A stretch of DNA of 64,000 nucleotides from Circinella umbellata. Lineage: Eukaryota; Mucoromycota; Mucoromycetes; Mucorales; Lichtheimiaceae. Shown one piece after another: positions 39,823-52,075 of this stretch. Location of the stretch: positions 62,001 through 126,000 of the forward strand of contig JAIWNF010000068.1 in NCBI GenBank assembly GCA_025093555.1. Direction: 5' to 3'. The notes under the pieces were generated by a model. It ran no database searches and was not told the origin of the DNA. It was given only the letters and a program-made list of their open reading frames with translations. The position numbers and the translations under genes were made by a program. The first letter of the stretch is position 1. Every line of letters begins with the position of its first letter.

Positions 39823-42092
39823 ATGGTAATGACCAGGAAAAGATTCAACACGTATTGCTACGGTATATGTGCTGCACTTTGCATGTTTATCAATGGATTT
39901 GACGCATGTGAGTTTTATCATTGTTATTTCTACGACAGTTGTTATTCTTATACGCTTCGTTATTTCTCTCCATAAATTATTATGAAATACTAATGATGAA
40001 CTCTTTATGACAACAGCCGTATTCAATAATTTGCAAGGTATTAGTCGATTTATGAACGATATGGATCTGCATCAAAATGCCAAAGAAGATCAAAATTTGA
40101 TTGGTGCTGTGACTTCCAGTTATATGGCGGCAACAATCGTTGCTGGTCTTTTTATTTCACCGTTTATTACACATTACCTCGGTCGTCGTGCATCCATTTT
40201 TTCGGGTTGTATTGTGGTCATCGTCGCTTCGTTGATTCAAAGTATGTGTTACCATGATTGAATTTTATCTCCATCAATCAACCAGTTAAATTTTTGCTGT
40301 TGCATAATAATTAATAATTTTTTTTTACCCCTGAATTTAGCATTTTCAAATAATGTTGCAAGTAAGTTTTGATGGCTGCATCCCACACATAAAAACACAA
40401 TTGAAAAAGTAAATCAATAATTATAATTTTTTTTTACGAATTTAGCATTTATTGGTGGAAGAATTGTTCTTGGTATTGGCCAGGGTATAGCTTTACCTGC
40501 TGGCCCAGTCTTTATGAGTGAAATTACACCTCCCCAAATTCGTGGTCGTATGCTTTCTTTTTGGCAAATGATGTAAGAGATTGTGTAACAATTCTTTATA
40601 TCAATATATAATAATGACTGTTAATTTCTTATTCTTTTAACAAAAATTAACATCCAATAAAATCAAAGGTACTCTGTTGGTGCTCTCGTTACATCATATT
40701 CTGCACTTGGTCTTCAACGATCTGATTATTTGGGTGATTGGCAATGGAAAACAATCACTCTGATTCAAGCTGTCATTCCTCTTATCTGTGCCGTTTGTAT
40801 CTTTTTATGTCCGGAATCCCCTCGCTGGCTCGTTCAGAAAGGAAAGGATGATAAAGCTCGTCGTGCAATTGCTCGTGTCCGTGAACCTGAAGAAGTAGAA
40901 CTTGAGCTTCAAGAAGTAAGTATTATTGTATTCACAATTATGTACCACTCTCTTTTTATATTTATATTAATATTGAATATGATACGTAACCTTTTCATTT
41001 ATTTAGATTAAGGCTGCTATTGACTGGGAAGAAAAGAACACCAGTAACTCACTTAAAGATCTTTGGGTGGACAAATCTATCCTTCGTCGTCTTAGTAAGG
41101 ATTTTATTAGTATTTCTCCTTTTTTTTTTAAAAAAAAATAACTCACGGAAAAAATAAAGAAAAAAAAAACTAATAACCTTTAATAAATATAGTTCTTGGT
41201 ATGGTTATCAACTTTGGTCAACAAATTACAGGTCAATCCATGATGAACAACTATTCCACAAAGGTCTATAGCTCCGTTTTTACCGACGATTCAACCATTC
41301 TTTTAATCAATGCATTGAATTATACATTTGGTATTTTATTCACATTAACTTGTACCTTTTTATCCGATCGTATGGGTCGCACTACTATGCTGGTCATAGC
41401 CGGTATTGGCCAAGGTGTCATGCTGTTGATTGCTGCCACAGTGTATGTCACGACACCCAATATACTTGCAGATGATGGTACTATTTCAAAGACAACAGGC
41501 GTAGGAGCTGCGCTTGTATTATCCTTGTTTTTGTTCACTTTCTTTTATAAACCGGGATGGGGAGCTACAGTGTGGATTTACTCTTCAGAAATTTTCCCAA
41601 TGAGCGTTCGTGGTACTGCAGTGTCGATATGTACTAATACTCAAAACGTTTCCAACTTGGTTATGGCTCAAGCATTTCCTCCCATGTTTACCGGTTAGTA
41701 TCAACTTTATTTATAAAAGTAAATCTTATATAATGCCTCAGGTATATAGCCTTGTTGTTTCCTAACAAAACATTTCTTGTAAACTATCATTATCTGTAGC
41801 AATGGGCTTTTATGCACTCTATGTTTGGATGGGTGTCAACTTTGTTCTAGCGGTCATTGTATGGCGATTCTATCCTGAGACTAAAGGTAGACAGGTCTAT
41901 TTTTTTTTAGTATTGAATTCTTATGTAAATAATAATAATAACTATAGTAACTAACTACTCTTTTTTCGCATTTTTTTGAAAGGTGTACCATTGGAGGAAA
42001 TGGATCAACTATTTGGTGGAGCCGACAAGGTTGCAGTGATTCACCAGAACCACAAAGATGATTTTTCCTACAAGGACGAAAAAACTGCCTAA
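39823..42092 (+). CDS. MFS sugar transporter
   Basis: Nine exons: 39823-39907, 40017-40241, 40341-40361, 40446-40572, 40669-40915, 41007-41094, 41193-41693, 41800-41886, 41983-42092 (496 aa). A sugar-porter family permease with about 12 membrane spans. Motifs in order: INGFDASVFNNLQG in helix 1, HYLGRRASIFSG, FIGGRIVLGIGQGIALPAGP, CPESPRWLVQKGK, GQQITGQSMMNNYS in helix 7, LSDRMGRTTMLV, WIYSSEIFPMSVRGTA, FYPETKGVPLEEMDQLF. Exon 3 is only 21 nt (TFSNNVA) and is required for frame. The divergent GH43 enzyme lacks a signal peptide, so this protein may import its oligosaccharide or pentose substrate. The transported sugar cannot be told from motifs, and it is clearly distinct from the transporter at 19318. 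Confidence 0.88.
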
Positions 42093-43054
42093 AAAATTAC
42101 TGATTCTCTTTATATATTTATGACCATTTTTTCTTTATATAATTTTTACTATCATAACATTATTATTATTTTCTCCTTGTTTATATATGTTTTCCTCTGA
42201 ATTCTTATTCTTCTTCTATTTATACTTTCATTTTATATTTTATCAGCAGGGCTGGAGGCTAAAATAGCTTTTACTTAACTCCTTTTTTGTACAACGTTTA
42301 TCCATTATTAACTAGTAAGACTGTAACTAATCCCCGTATTTATCTTTCATATTATCTCGCAACAACACTTTATTTTTTACACATAAAAAAACCTTCAAAA
42401 AATTTATAACATTTTGTTTTTATTCCAGCGTCTACATTATACCAAATAAATATGCGACGTGAAAAAAGATGTAAGTTACGTAGAGTAATATTACGAGCAA
42501 CGAGTAACGGGTGGGCGTCAACGAAAACAATGGCTTGGTGGCACATATCTTGACAAGTTCAAAGGTTGTATAAAACAATAAGCGTAAATGGTAATATTTA
42601 TTGACCTTATTTGTTACATTATGTAAAGCTAATTTGAAAAGTTAAATAGAGTATAAAATATTTATATCTATTGCTGTGTTGTACCATTCATTAACGAAAT
42701 ATAGCACCTACCACCCTATGGCAGGATCAACCTTTTTTCGGAAGTTTTAAACACAGATAATATATTGACCACAAAAGTAACTTCTAATTTATTTGAATCA
42801 TGTCCCATTGACGACAACTAACACATTTGGAAAAATGGAACTTTAGTGCAGACTTGAATATGAGAAGGCGATTATAAAAAGTTTGAAAACATGACTATAC
42901 AATTATTCTTTTACACAAGTAAGATAGTTATTTAGAAGAAGTACAAAGGTGTATTGAATCGTTGAGAGGAGATGAAGGATATGGATGCAGTATTCGGCTA
43001 TACTAGACTTATTTTATACATATTATGTTAACCAACATTTAAAATGACCATATT
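42093..43054. other. convergent 3' intergenic region
   Basis: Between the transporter (+) and the LRR gene (-). T-rich 3' sequence first, then AT-rich DNA with no coding frame or structure of note. Confidence 0.6.
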
Positions 43055-45608
43055 TCAAAATCGCTCTAGACGTATAGCATCTCTTGGAAGATGATTGAAT
43101 GCAGTAGTACGTGGATTGGATGACTGTATAGATTGCCTAGTAACTGGTACTAAAGCGGGTGGCTCTACACTATCATGAGTGTGATTATTGTTGTTGCAAT
43201 AATGATAAGATCGCTGAAACGGCTTAATCAGTTTCAAGAAATTTTCACGAACAAATTGTTTCCATCCTATCCATAAAAAACCTCAAGATGAGAATGACAC
43301 TTAATACTAAAAGACCATATAAATATATGTAAAAGAAATAGCATTATTATTTTACCTGAAACTCTACTCGCAACATTAAACTGTATTTCTTGCTGTTGTT
43401 CTTGTTGATGCTCTGAAAGTATTATATCGTGTTCATCTACCGCCATATTTTCGTGTTCTAATTGTTGTACAGAAGGTAATGTAATTGTACGCCAACCTTT
43501 AGATGCATGATGCAATTGGACAACAGCATTCAAAGCGCAAGTTCTTGAACAAACATTAAATCGAATTGGTACACGAACACGCTCCATACACATTCTTGCG
43601 ATATATCCGATCTGAAAAGTTGAATTACCAGCATCATTATCAGTCATACTATTGTTATTGAACCATTGTCCACAATGATCACATTGTTGTATTGTATCTT
43701 GTTGGATGTAACTACATATATGTTCGGGTACAAGGTGAGGTGATATTATCTGTTCCAAAAACTCTTGTCGTTCTTTAGGAAATGCATCGATCAATGGACG
43801 ATTTGATAATGACGTATTATTAAATTTTTCAGTCATATGCTCAAAGCACATGTATTCAGGCAATTGGTGCTGCTTTGCTGATAGAGGAAGTGGCATGGTA
43901 GTTGAAGAAAGTAGGGTTCGAACTGTAATTTCAAGTAATGAAAGAACTTCAGGTAACGATACCTGCTGGTTGCTGCTGGCGCCGCTACCGTTGTTGGTGT
44001 CACTATCGTCATGATAATAATGATCACCTTCTTCGATTTGAACTTTGCTGTCCATGCAAGTAGTTTTCGGTGGCCGTGATGAAAATTCGTCATATGCTTT
44101 ACACAAATCTGCCTCTTGTTCCAATAACATATCAGCATTATCTAAAGTCAATGTTGTCTTGTTTTTATAAATAATACCCGTGCTGTGTTTCATAGATGGA
44201 TTTTCATAAAACAACATAGTTCGTATCGATCCACCTCCATTTGCTGAAATTTCTTCATCTTCCTTGCCACTCTTTTTCTTTTTCTTATTACTATTGATCA
44301 ATACAGGGCACGAAGGGGGCATGCGCAACTTGTTGATGATGTTGATGAACTAGGTAGAACTTGAAACACGGCCAACGGAACCCCTACTTCTTCTACTGTT
44401 GATACCTCAGTCATTGGTGCAAGTGCTAAGATGGATGCGGGGAAATAGCTTAATTTATTCCGACGAATATCCAATTTTTGCAAACAATGCATTCGGCTAA
44501 ACATCCGAGGTGGTAAACAAGTCAGTTGATTTTGTACAAGTCCCAATTTGACAAGTTGAGTTAATTCACCCACGGAATTTGGTAATGTTGTTAGACGGTT
44601 ATCATTTAGATTAAGCCATTCCATTTGTGTTAATAATCCAATGGTAGTTGGAATGACATGAAGTTGGTTAATTGCTAAATTCAATCGTTGTAAATTGCGT
44701 ACGGCTGGAAAGGTAAAAAACGATGGTGCGATCTCGGTCAACTTGCATGTATGCAAGTCCAAACTGGCTAGTTGTAAACATGGTTGATATTGTAGAAAAT
44801 CATCGGGTAGGGTGCCAAGTGGATTGCCAGATAGGTATAAGTGTGTCAAACATGTGGGTGGTTTGTCAATCAAAGTGCGTGGTACGTGGTCAAGTGCGTT
44901 GAAACCGAGGTTGAGCGTATGAAGTTTTTCGGGAAATGCAAAAGGAATATGTTGAATCTTATTGCGCTGGATTAACAGCACTTCGAGATGTTGGAGCTCA
45001 AAAATAACAGCTGGTATGGCTATAAATACAAGTAGTTTAATACAATAGATGATTTTCCTCTTAACGGCTACCTTGAAAAGGATATATATATACTCTACAA
45101 AACAAAACAACTTACTTGAAAATTCGTTGTTATGGATATCAAGTCCTTTGAGATGGTAACACCTAGCAAGATCTAGAGGAAGTTGGATCAAACTATTATT
45201 TGATAGTGAAAGCCATTGCAAATTGTATAAGTGACATAATGTGTCTTCTGGAATATCTTGGATGGTATTTGATGCCAAAGATAAGGATGTCAATTGCGTA
45301 AGACACAGTATTTCAAACGGAACATAACGAAGATTGTTTTCTCGTAATGATAACTCGTGTAAGTGGTGTCGCATACAATGAAGTGCTTTTTCATATTTTT
45401 TCAAATCTTCAAATCCGTTACGTCGTAATAATAATTGCGTAACATGGTGATTGGGAGAGGAGTGTTTATCAAGACTATCATTGCTATTATTATTACTACT
45501 TCCGCTACTATCGATATTATTACTGCTTATACTACTTTTTTGTCCAATTCGATTAGAGGTAGAAGATGGTGATACTCGCTTAAGCAATTCGTCTGGTAAT
45601 CTAAGCAT
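43055..45608 (-). CDS. leucine-rich-repeat protein with C-terminal Cys-motif domain
   Basis: Exons: 45116-45608, 44388-45019, 43356-44328, 43055-43266 (769 aa). After a Ser/Asn-rich head, residues about 50-380 hold some 12 leucine-rich repeats of the 23-residue plant/SDS22 style (e.g. LQWLSLSNNSLIQLPLDLA, MEWLNLNDNRLTTLPNSVG). The second half has an acidic/Lys-rich linker and then a conserved-looking domain with CDHCGQWF, FNVCSRTCALNAVVQLH and GWRTITLPSV. Its two Cys pairs (C-x2-C and C-x3-C, about 50 residues apart) suggest a zinc site. The first intron (45020-45115, 96 nt) is a multiple of three with no stop. The second (44329-44387, 59 nt) is needed to join the two long frames and is the least certain junction. 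The function is probably scaffolding. Confidence 0.75.
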
Positions 45609-46050
45609 AAAAAATTAGATTATTTTTCTTTTTCCTTCTAGCCAAAAACAGGTATAGCAACAGGGTAAACAAATTGTATATATTTACAATTCACTGTTGT
45701 TAGACAAATCGATTCTAGTGACTTCTCTTGTCATGATGTATTTTATTTATGACATGAATAAGAGTTATAAAAATAAGAAAACGTGCATGATAATGACCTG
45801 TGTGTCATTAGCTGATCATATGAAATATGGGGAAAAAAATCGCCGGTTTCAACTCTGATTTTAAACCTCGTCATTATTAAATATAGAGATTTAACATTGT
45901 AAAAAGCGTCATACGAAACAATGTGTATATGGTGTATATATGTGAATAGATGTGTTTGGATATAATAGATACAACGTAATAGAGATACTAATGGTGTGGT
46001 GTCTACATAAAAATATGGTTACAGCCCTCTTCTGTTTGCTGTCACGTCTT
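45609..46050. other. intergenic DNA with a MITE-related fragment
   Basis: Promoter side of the LRR gene. The part at about 45920-46010 shares TGTGTATAT-GTGTATA and GATACAACGTAATAG with the right portion of the inverted-repeat element at 52711-53199 (near 53041-53075), so it is probably a decayed copy. Confidence 0.35.
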
Positions 46051-46774
46051 CTGCACATCAAAAAAAATGTGTTGTGGATCTCGGTGGATTGCAGGTAAAT
46101 CCCCGTTCAGTGGATTGACGGTAGATATGACCATTTACCTGCACGGCACGATACGGAGATTTACGTAGATTTACGGAGAAGTACGTTAGAGTACGGAAGA
46201 AAACCGAGAACCACCAGAGTTAAAATAACAGCCATAATCATTACAGAGACTCCAATTTCCCATTCAACTATTTTTTTAGAATTCAAAATCATCGAATACA
46301 TAAGCGATAGATAGATAAATGATGACATACAGTACTTTATTTATAGAAATACACGATATTTTAAACTTAATGATGGTTAAGATGTAAACTCGAATAATGG
46401 TACGATATAGAATTGAATATAAAATGAATGATACTACAATATAAAATTGAATAATAATAATAAGACGATATAAAAAAAATTGAATAATATGATATATAAG
46501 CTTGAGAAATAATAATAGCAAGATGATGTAAACTTGATGAATAAATGGATATAAACTTGAGGAATAATAATAACACGATGTAGACTTGAGTAATTATAAT
46601 TCGATATAAACTTAATGGATAATAATCTGATGTAAACAACTTAAATATGATAATATATAAAAAATGGTTTAGCTTGTGATCTGTAATTTTTGTTATAGGG
46701 AAAAAATGGGAGTTAGAGTTCTGATTTCGATCGTTTACTCCTCAATGACATTTATGACAAATGATTTGTTACCT

Positions 46775-47814
46775 TTAATGACCTCTTAAACTATCATCAT
46801 CATTGTCGCGTTCTACTTGTAATATACTATGAAAGTTATCAGTATCTATGAATACATCTATGTAAAATAAAAATGAAATGTATATATTTATATATACCTT
46901 GTAACTTGTTCTTCAATACGCTGTAAGTTATCTGCTTCTGCTGTTGTTGCTACTGCTACTGTTGCTGATGTTGTTGTTGTTGTTACTCCTCCTGATGCTC
47001 TTGCTCTTGCTACTTCTTCTACTTCTAATTGTTCAAATGCTTCCTTGAAATGACTATCACGGTTATTCCAACCTTCCGCCAACATATGTTCAGCCGCCCA
47101 ATGTTCTTCACAAAGCTTCAAATCGATGGGCATACGGTTCCAGACTGCTTCTGTAAACGCCTCGATGGCAACTTTTCTATCCGTTTCATGGATGCTTGTC
47201 CATGTCATATTTGTTGTTATATCGAAGAAAGGGTCTTGGGTTTGTTTACGGATTAAGGTATCACGGGCCAAGTTATCTAACGCTACTCTTCGCTCCACTT
47301 TCATGGTGTTGTATATAGCGTCTGCTTTATCATTATCAATGCTTTGGTAATTTCCTCGTTTGATTACAAGATCGATTATATGTTCTTTTGTCGATCTGAT
47401 TCGGACAGAGGTACGCTTTCCCTTTGAAACTTTATGTTTCCTTGGCGCAGGAATCACATTGAGAATAAAATCTTGTCTATCAGTACTTGTACTGGCGTAC
47501 GAAGACACCATAGAACCTTGTCTTGTGAGGGTTGCTGGATATACTAGGCCTGACATCATGGATGAGTTTGATCTTGTTTCAGTGGATGATCCTACAGCAA
47601 TCAAATTTGTTTCATCTTTTAAGTCCCTAATAGCATTTAATACCACGTCAATATTGTTCTTCATTTCTTCATTATTCTTCTTGATCAAATTACTCAATTC
47701 CCTTTGTGTTTCGAACAATTGAGTTTGATTGGCAGCAAGGTCGATTATTTGTCGTTTTAATTCTTGTAGATCTTGGGTAGCCGTGTTTTTGGTTGTAGAA
47801 GATCTTGGTGGCAT
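46775..47814 (-). CDS. element-borne coiled-coil protein of unknown function
   Basis: Exon 46898-47814 gives a frame of 308 codons if unspliced (stop near 46888). A donor (ACAAG then GTATAT) and an acceptor at 46827 allow a second exon 46775-46826 ending SILQVERDNDDDSLRGH, total 322 aa. The N-terminus (MPPRSSTTKNTATQDLQELK) leads into a coiled coil of about 60 residues. A Ser/Thr linker follows, then a basic patch (APRKHKVSKGKRTSVRIRST) and a helical region with Trp-rich NMTWTSIHETDRKVAIEAF and CEEHWAAEHMLAEGWNNRD. A poly-Thr/Ala stretch precedes the end. The basic patch hints at DNA binding. I recognise no family. Being the only gene inside the element, it may act in transposition or regulation. 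Confidence 0.65.
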
Positions 47815-47829
47815 GACTATAAATTAAAA

Positions 47830-48010
47830 TGAAAATGAATACAAGTTGCGTTGCTAAGAATACAAAGGTTTTTATCAAAGTAAAACGAAAATGAACAATA
47901 AGTGTTGCTAAGAATACAAAGAATTTAAACAAAGTAAATTGAAAATGAACAGAAAGTGTTGCTAAGAATACAAAGAATTTAAACAAAGTAAAATGAAAAT
48001 GAACAGAAAG
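47830..48010. repeat. 54-bp tandem repeat inside the element
   Basis: About 3.5 copies of a unit beginning TGTTGCTAAGAATACAAAGA and ending GAAAATGAACAGAAAG, directly upstream of the element's gene (its promoter side). Confidence 0.8.
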
Positions 48011-48169
48011 TGTTGTTAAGGAATACTGAAAAGAAAGTGTTGCTTAGGAAGAAACAAGTTTTTTTAATGAAGTAAACAAAAGGACTGTTGTTTTCTCTTG
48101 TATTTTATTTACATCAGGATTATATCTAATAATTATAGTGTTAGTATTCTGTTTGCCCCTGTCTAATTG

Positions 48170-48365
48170 TCATCTCGGTTTTCTTCTGTGTTTCATGGTT
48201 TTCATCTGTGTTTCTCGGTTTTCTTCCGTATTTGATGGTTTATTTCTGTAACTCTCGGTTTTTCTCAGTGTTTGATAGTTTATTTCTGTAACTCTCGGTT
48301 TTCTTCTGTGTTTCTAGGTTTTCATCCGTGTTTCTCGGTTTTCATCCGTGTTTCTCAGTTTTTGC
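48170..48365. repeat. 20-bp subterminal repeat array
   Basis: About nine degenerate copies of YGGTTTTCWTCYGTGTTTCT close to the right end of the element. Arrays like this are transposase-binding regions in CACTA-type elements; that role is inferred here. Confidence 0.7.
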
Positions 48366-48540
48366 CACCGAGAAAAACCACATATAACGGAGATCTACAA
48401 ACCACCGAGATTTACCAGGATCTACCTCAAATTTCGTGGTTTTTTATGGTTTTGGTCCGTATTCCTCCGTAGATCCTGGTGTGAACCGAGTTTTACGGAG
48501 AAATACTGTAATTTCACCACAATTTTTTTTTGATGTGCTG

Positions 48541-50501
48541 GTTGTCGCTTACTACTGTAAGATATTGAGTAATTTTGATTACATTTGATGAAAGAAAGGA
48601 TACAAGTTTTTATGATAAAAGGGGATTGTTTAATCAAGAAAAGACATGATGGTAGTGTTAAATAGTACCATTTTTTGATAAAATGATGAGTAGAAAGACC
48701 TTCGAGATTGAAAGTTTGATCGTATCACTTGTTCAATAAACCTTATTTTGCTGTTCTTTAATGGATGCTTTTTTTTTATAATGGTGAAAGCATACGTATA
48801 GTAATGTGCCCCTTGACTCGATGAAGCTAGCTTTTATGTCAGTATTACGTATATCACTTGAATCGTATTTATTGTTGTCATCTCTTGGAATATGATGTGT
48901 GAGAATTCTTATCATAGTTCTGACAGCGACTACTGTAAAACTCCCAAATAGGTATAGATTTGCACATTAAACCCATGTGTAGGGAAAAGTAGCCCATTTT
49001 AACGTTTTCTTTTTATGTCACCTTTTACCATCTGTAGCAGTCAGAAGTGTACATTGATGGATGTTTCGATATTTTATATTTTCTCATCTGCAAATATGAC
49101 AAAGGTAGTTGTCTGGCTTATCTAAAAATGGAGGTGCCTAGCGTGAATGCCTAGCTTCAAAATATATACCCAGTAAAGCATTGAAGATCACATTGACACA
49201 GTGCATTATAAGTCGCATATGTAATTATTCTTATGAAGACGAGTGAGCAACATAATCTGAAGAAATCGATTTGGTTTTTTTCGTCAGTACGTAGAAGAAA
49301 GCTATTCATAAAACTTGCGTACTAATATTACTACAGTAATATATACATTGCTATCAATCTGTCATTATTTACTATCACAGCACTATCTACCGACAACCTT
49401 GTATATCGTGAGATATTATTAACACCAGGACCACTAGCAACAGGATCTGAACAAACTATAACTACAGCTTAGACTTTTCGTTTCTAATTCACTGCTATAT
49501 TTTTTTTTTTGTTTCTTTCTTTATTATACTCTCTTTTACAATTGTTTTTTTTTTGTTTTCTCTCCCCATTAATTATAAATATACGTACAATACAAGATTA
49601 AACAGTTCACCATTATTTAGTGCATAAATAATAGGTCAGACTATCATGGTTAAATTCAGTAATAAACTAAAATAAGTAAATGATAAAATAAAGGTTGGTC
49701 TTTCTTTTAAAGTAGGTTGTTTTTTTTCCACAAGCTCAGACACATCATTTTTTTTACAGGGAATGCGCAGCGAAACATTTTGCCGTTAAATGATCCGGAG
49801 CGAAGCGGAGTGGAAGGAGGTTGATGTAATAAAAAAAACTTTACTACTCATAAATCTGGTAAATATTCAGGCAAATTTACCGGATATCTGTTTATCGAAT
49901 CATCTGTATTTAATTTTTAAGAATATGAAAAATAATTGAGAGAGTTACTACCGGTTTAGCGAAATACCAGTTTAACTAGTACCCGTTTAACAAGAAATTA
50001 CTGTATAATAGTATATCTTTTCAGCAAAAAAAAAATCGTCAAAAGATACATAGTGTGGAAGAAGCACGGATTCAGAATGTGTCAGCATAAATGCCAATAT
50101 GTGTGTGGGGTTAAAGACTTGAAGAACCAAGCCAGCTTGTTTTTAGAAGATAGACATAATTACTTTTATTTTCAAAGAAATGCAGAAGACATACAACCAA
50201 TCGGGGCTTTTCCAGGATGATCTTAGACTTTTGATTATTATAAATAATCTAATATGAGAGAAAGAGAGAGAGCATATGCTTTTTGAAATGACATAAATGA
50301 AAAATCCGAATAAGGAAAACGTGGCTATTTTTTTACAGCCAAATGAGACCAATTGAATCGTGTAACACTAGTTATTGGTAAGAATATAAAAAAGCCATAA
50401 AACTTTCCCGGCTTTTATACTTGCTTTTCTATTTTCCCCCAGGTTTTTTATTTATATATTCTTCGACTTTTTATTTGATATAAAAAAAACGTTATAAAAA
50501 T
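48541..50501. other. gene-poor DNA with a pogo-like terminus
   Basis: AT-rich DNA from the element to the thioesterase gene. The only notable structure is a possible transposon end at 49945-50006. The thioesterase promoter begins after about 50380. Confidence 0.45.
49945..50006. mobile_element. possible Tc1/pogo-type transposon end (remnant)
   Basis: Read on the minus strand it begins CAGTAATTTCTTGTTAAACG and continues through TTAAACTGG to CTAAACCGG. Immediately outside lies TA. CAGT starts with repeated TTAAAC-like words and TA duplications are usual for pogo-like elements. No matching second end was found nearby. Confidence 0.3.
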
Positions 50502-52075
50502 ATGAGTAATAGCTCTGAATTGGAACCAAAAAAATTACAATATGCTTTTGATAAAGCAACTGATACAAATTATATCGGTACAACTAGTTATGGAGTGACT
50601 TTATATACTGGTGCTACTGATCAAGTATGTAACTTTCCACCCACCTCGTCAAATCATTTATAAACGTATCAGCTAACGTATAATTTTATCCTTGGAAAAA
50701 CTTTAGGAATGGTCTATTGGCGAAGCTCCTCATGTAAGCTTTAATAATTTTTTTCTTAAATATATGACATATTTTTTTCCTTACTGACTAAATCATCATA
50801 CTTTATCATTATTTGATTCTCAGGGTGGTAAGCAGAAACTTACTTAATATAATACGTTACACAAACTCATTCTTAAAGAAGAACCAGAAATGGATGAATG
50901 GATCAAAAAAGCATATTATTTGTCAAATTACAATTTCTTTCCTTCTAACTATGATAAATTTTAAATGTGCCATTATTTTTTATTTTTTAATCATTAATTA
51001 GGTGCCATATTAGCTACTATTACTGATTCTGTTCTTCGACATTTCTCAGATAAACATCAAAAAGATCCTGTTGCCATGAATGGATTCTTTTTACATAAAA
51101 GTGAGATAGGACCATGCGTCATTGCTATTGAAGATTTAAAAACAAGCAAAAAAGGTTATTGTCTTGTAAAGGCATCTATGTTACAACATATCAAGGATAA
51201 ATCATTTATTTTAACCCATGTGGATCAATTTGATCCAGAACAATATAAGGAAAAGGTGCATGTCATTTTTACAATGGGTAATATGGACACAGAAGAAGGT
51301 GTCACTCACTTTCATGATGCTTACCAAGCACCTGATCGAAAAGCTATGGAGGAAAACGAAGTATTTTTTATGGGTGATTATGTAGAAGGTTTGATGGATA
51401 GAACAATTGTGCCACAAGAGGAAGGTAAACCTGGTATACCTGTCGTTAATCAATCCATCAAATTTAAAGATGGTCGTGTAACTGATTTCAAAGGTACATT
51501 ACAAATAATAAAAATAATAAAAGTAACATACTGTACATATGCATAATGTGGTCAATTATATACGTATTGACGACTTTTTTTTTTGGTTGCAATCAATAGC
51601 GATTCCATATTGGTGTGATTTGTTTATTCCTCCACCTGTTATGCTTGGTTCTGAAATTATGGGCGGGTATGTATTAGTACATATAACAATGAGCTATACA
51701 TTAAAAATATTTATTATAACTGTGATATGTACAATTATATGAATATAGGCCATGCTGGTGTCCGACAATGCAACTAGAAGTTCAATTCAAACGACGGCCT
51801 AATACTGATGAAGTCCTTACTAGTATTACATCCCCACATATCATTAATTCTCGATTTGATGCAAGTGGTGGTGTATGGGACTTGAATGGGAAATTGCTAG
51901 CTATCACGAGGTAACGACAATACAAATCTCCTATTTTCATAACCTTAGAAATTTTGGTTACTATAGTAACAATAGAGAAAATAATACTTTTTTTATTAGA
52001 CATCAATGCCTTATCGTGCCATGGACTAGAAATACGAAACAAGATTCTATAAAGCCAACCCAAGGAAAATTATAG
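50502..52075 (+). CDS. thioesterase-like (hotdog, TesB-type) protein
   Basis: Exons: 50502-50624, 50707-50733, 50824-50827, 51002-51493, 51600-51666, 51749-51910, 52000-52075 (316 aa). The layout fits double-hotdog acyl-CoA thioesterase-like proteins. The first half has EWSIGEAPH then GGAILATITDSVLRHFSDKH, where acyl-CoA thioesterases have a Gly-Gly-x-hydrophobic helix. The second half closes with SRFDASGGVWDLNGKLLAITRHQCLIVPW, the usual end of the family (D-x-x-G-x-L-x-A). Such enzymes hydrolyse acyl-CoA, but many fungal members are uncharacterised. No signal peptide or peroxisomal SKL end is seen (C-terminus QGKL). The third exon seems to be only 4 nt (GGTG). It is needed to reach the conserved Gly-Gly in frame, since direct joining of its neighbours hits a stop. 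Confidence 0.75.

Larger units (their letters stand above)
46054..48537. mobile_element. 2.5-kb TIR transposon-like element carrying one gene
   Basis: The left end reads CACATCAAAAAAAATGTG and the right end, reverse-complemented, CACATCAAAAAAAAATTGTG. CTG flanks both sides (46051-46053 and 48538-48540), a 3-bp target duplication. Subterminal arrays are present. On the right, 20-bp units of the form CGGTTTTCATCCGTGTTTCT repeat between about 48170 and 48365, and TTTACGGAGAA-type words occur at both ends. Inside are degenerate repeats (46370-46640), a 54-bp tandem repeat (47830-48010) and one minus-strand gene. No transposase DDE domain is visible, so it is non-autonomous or mobilised by an unseen protein. 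CAC ends plus 3-bp duplication fit the CMC (CACTA-like) superfamily; this is inference. Confidence 0.7.

Noticed and set aside
44298..44328. LRR gene ending at TGA near 44298, with the downstream frame as a separate gene
   Set aside because: The downstream frame has no ATG at its start and a 59-nt intron with GT/AG joins the frames in phase; two separate genes remain possible but less likely.
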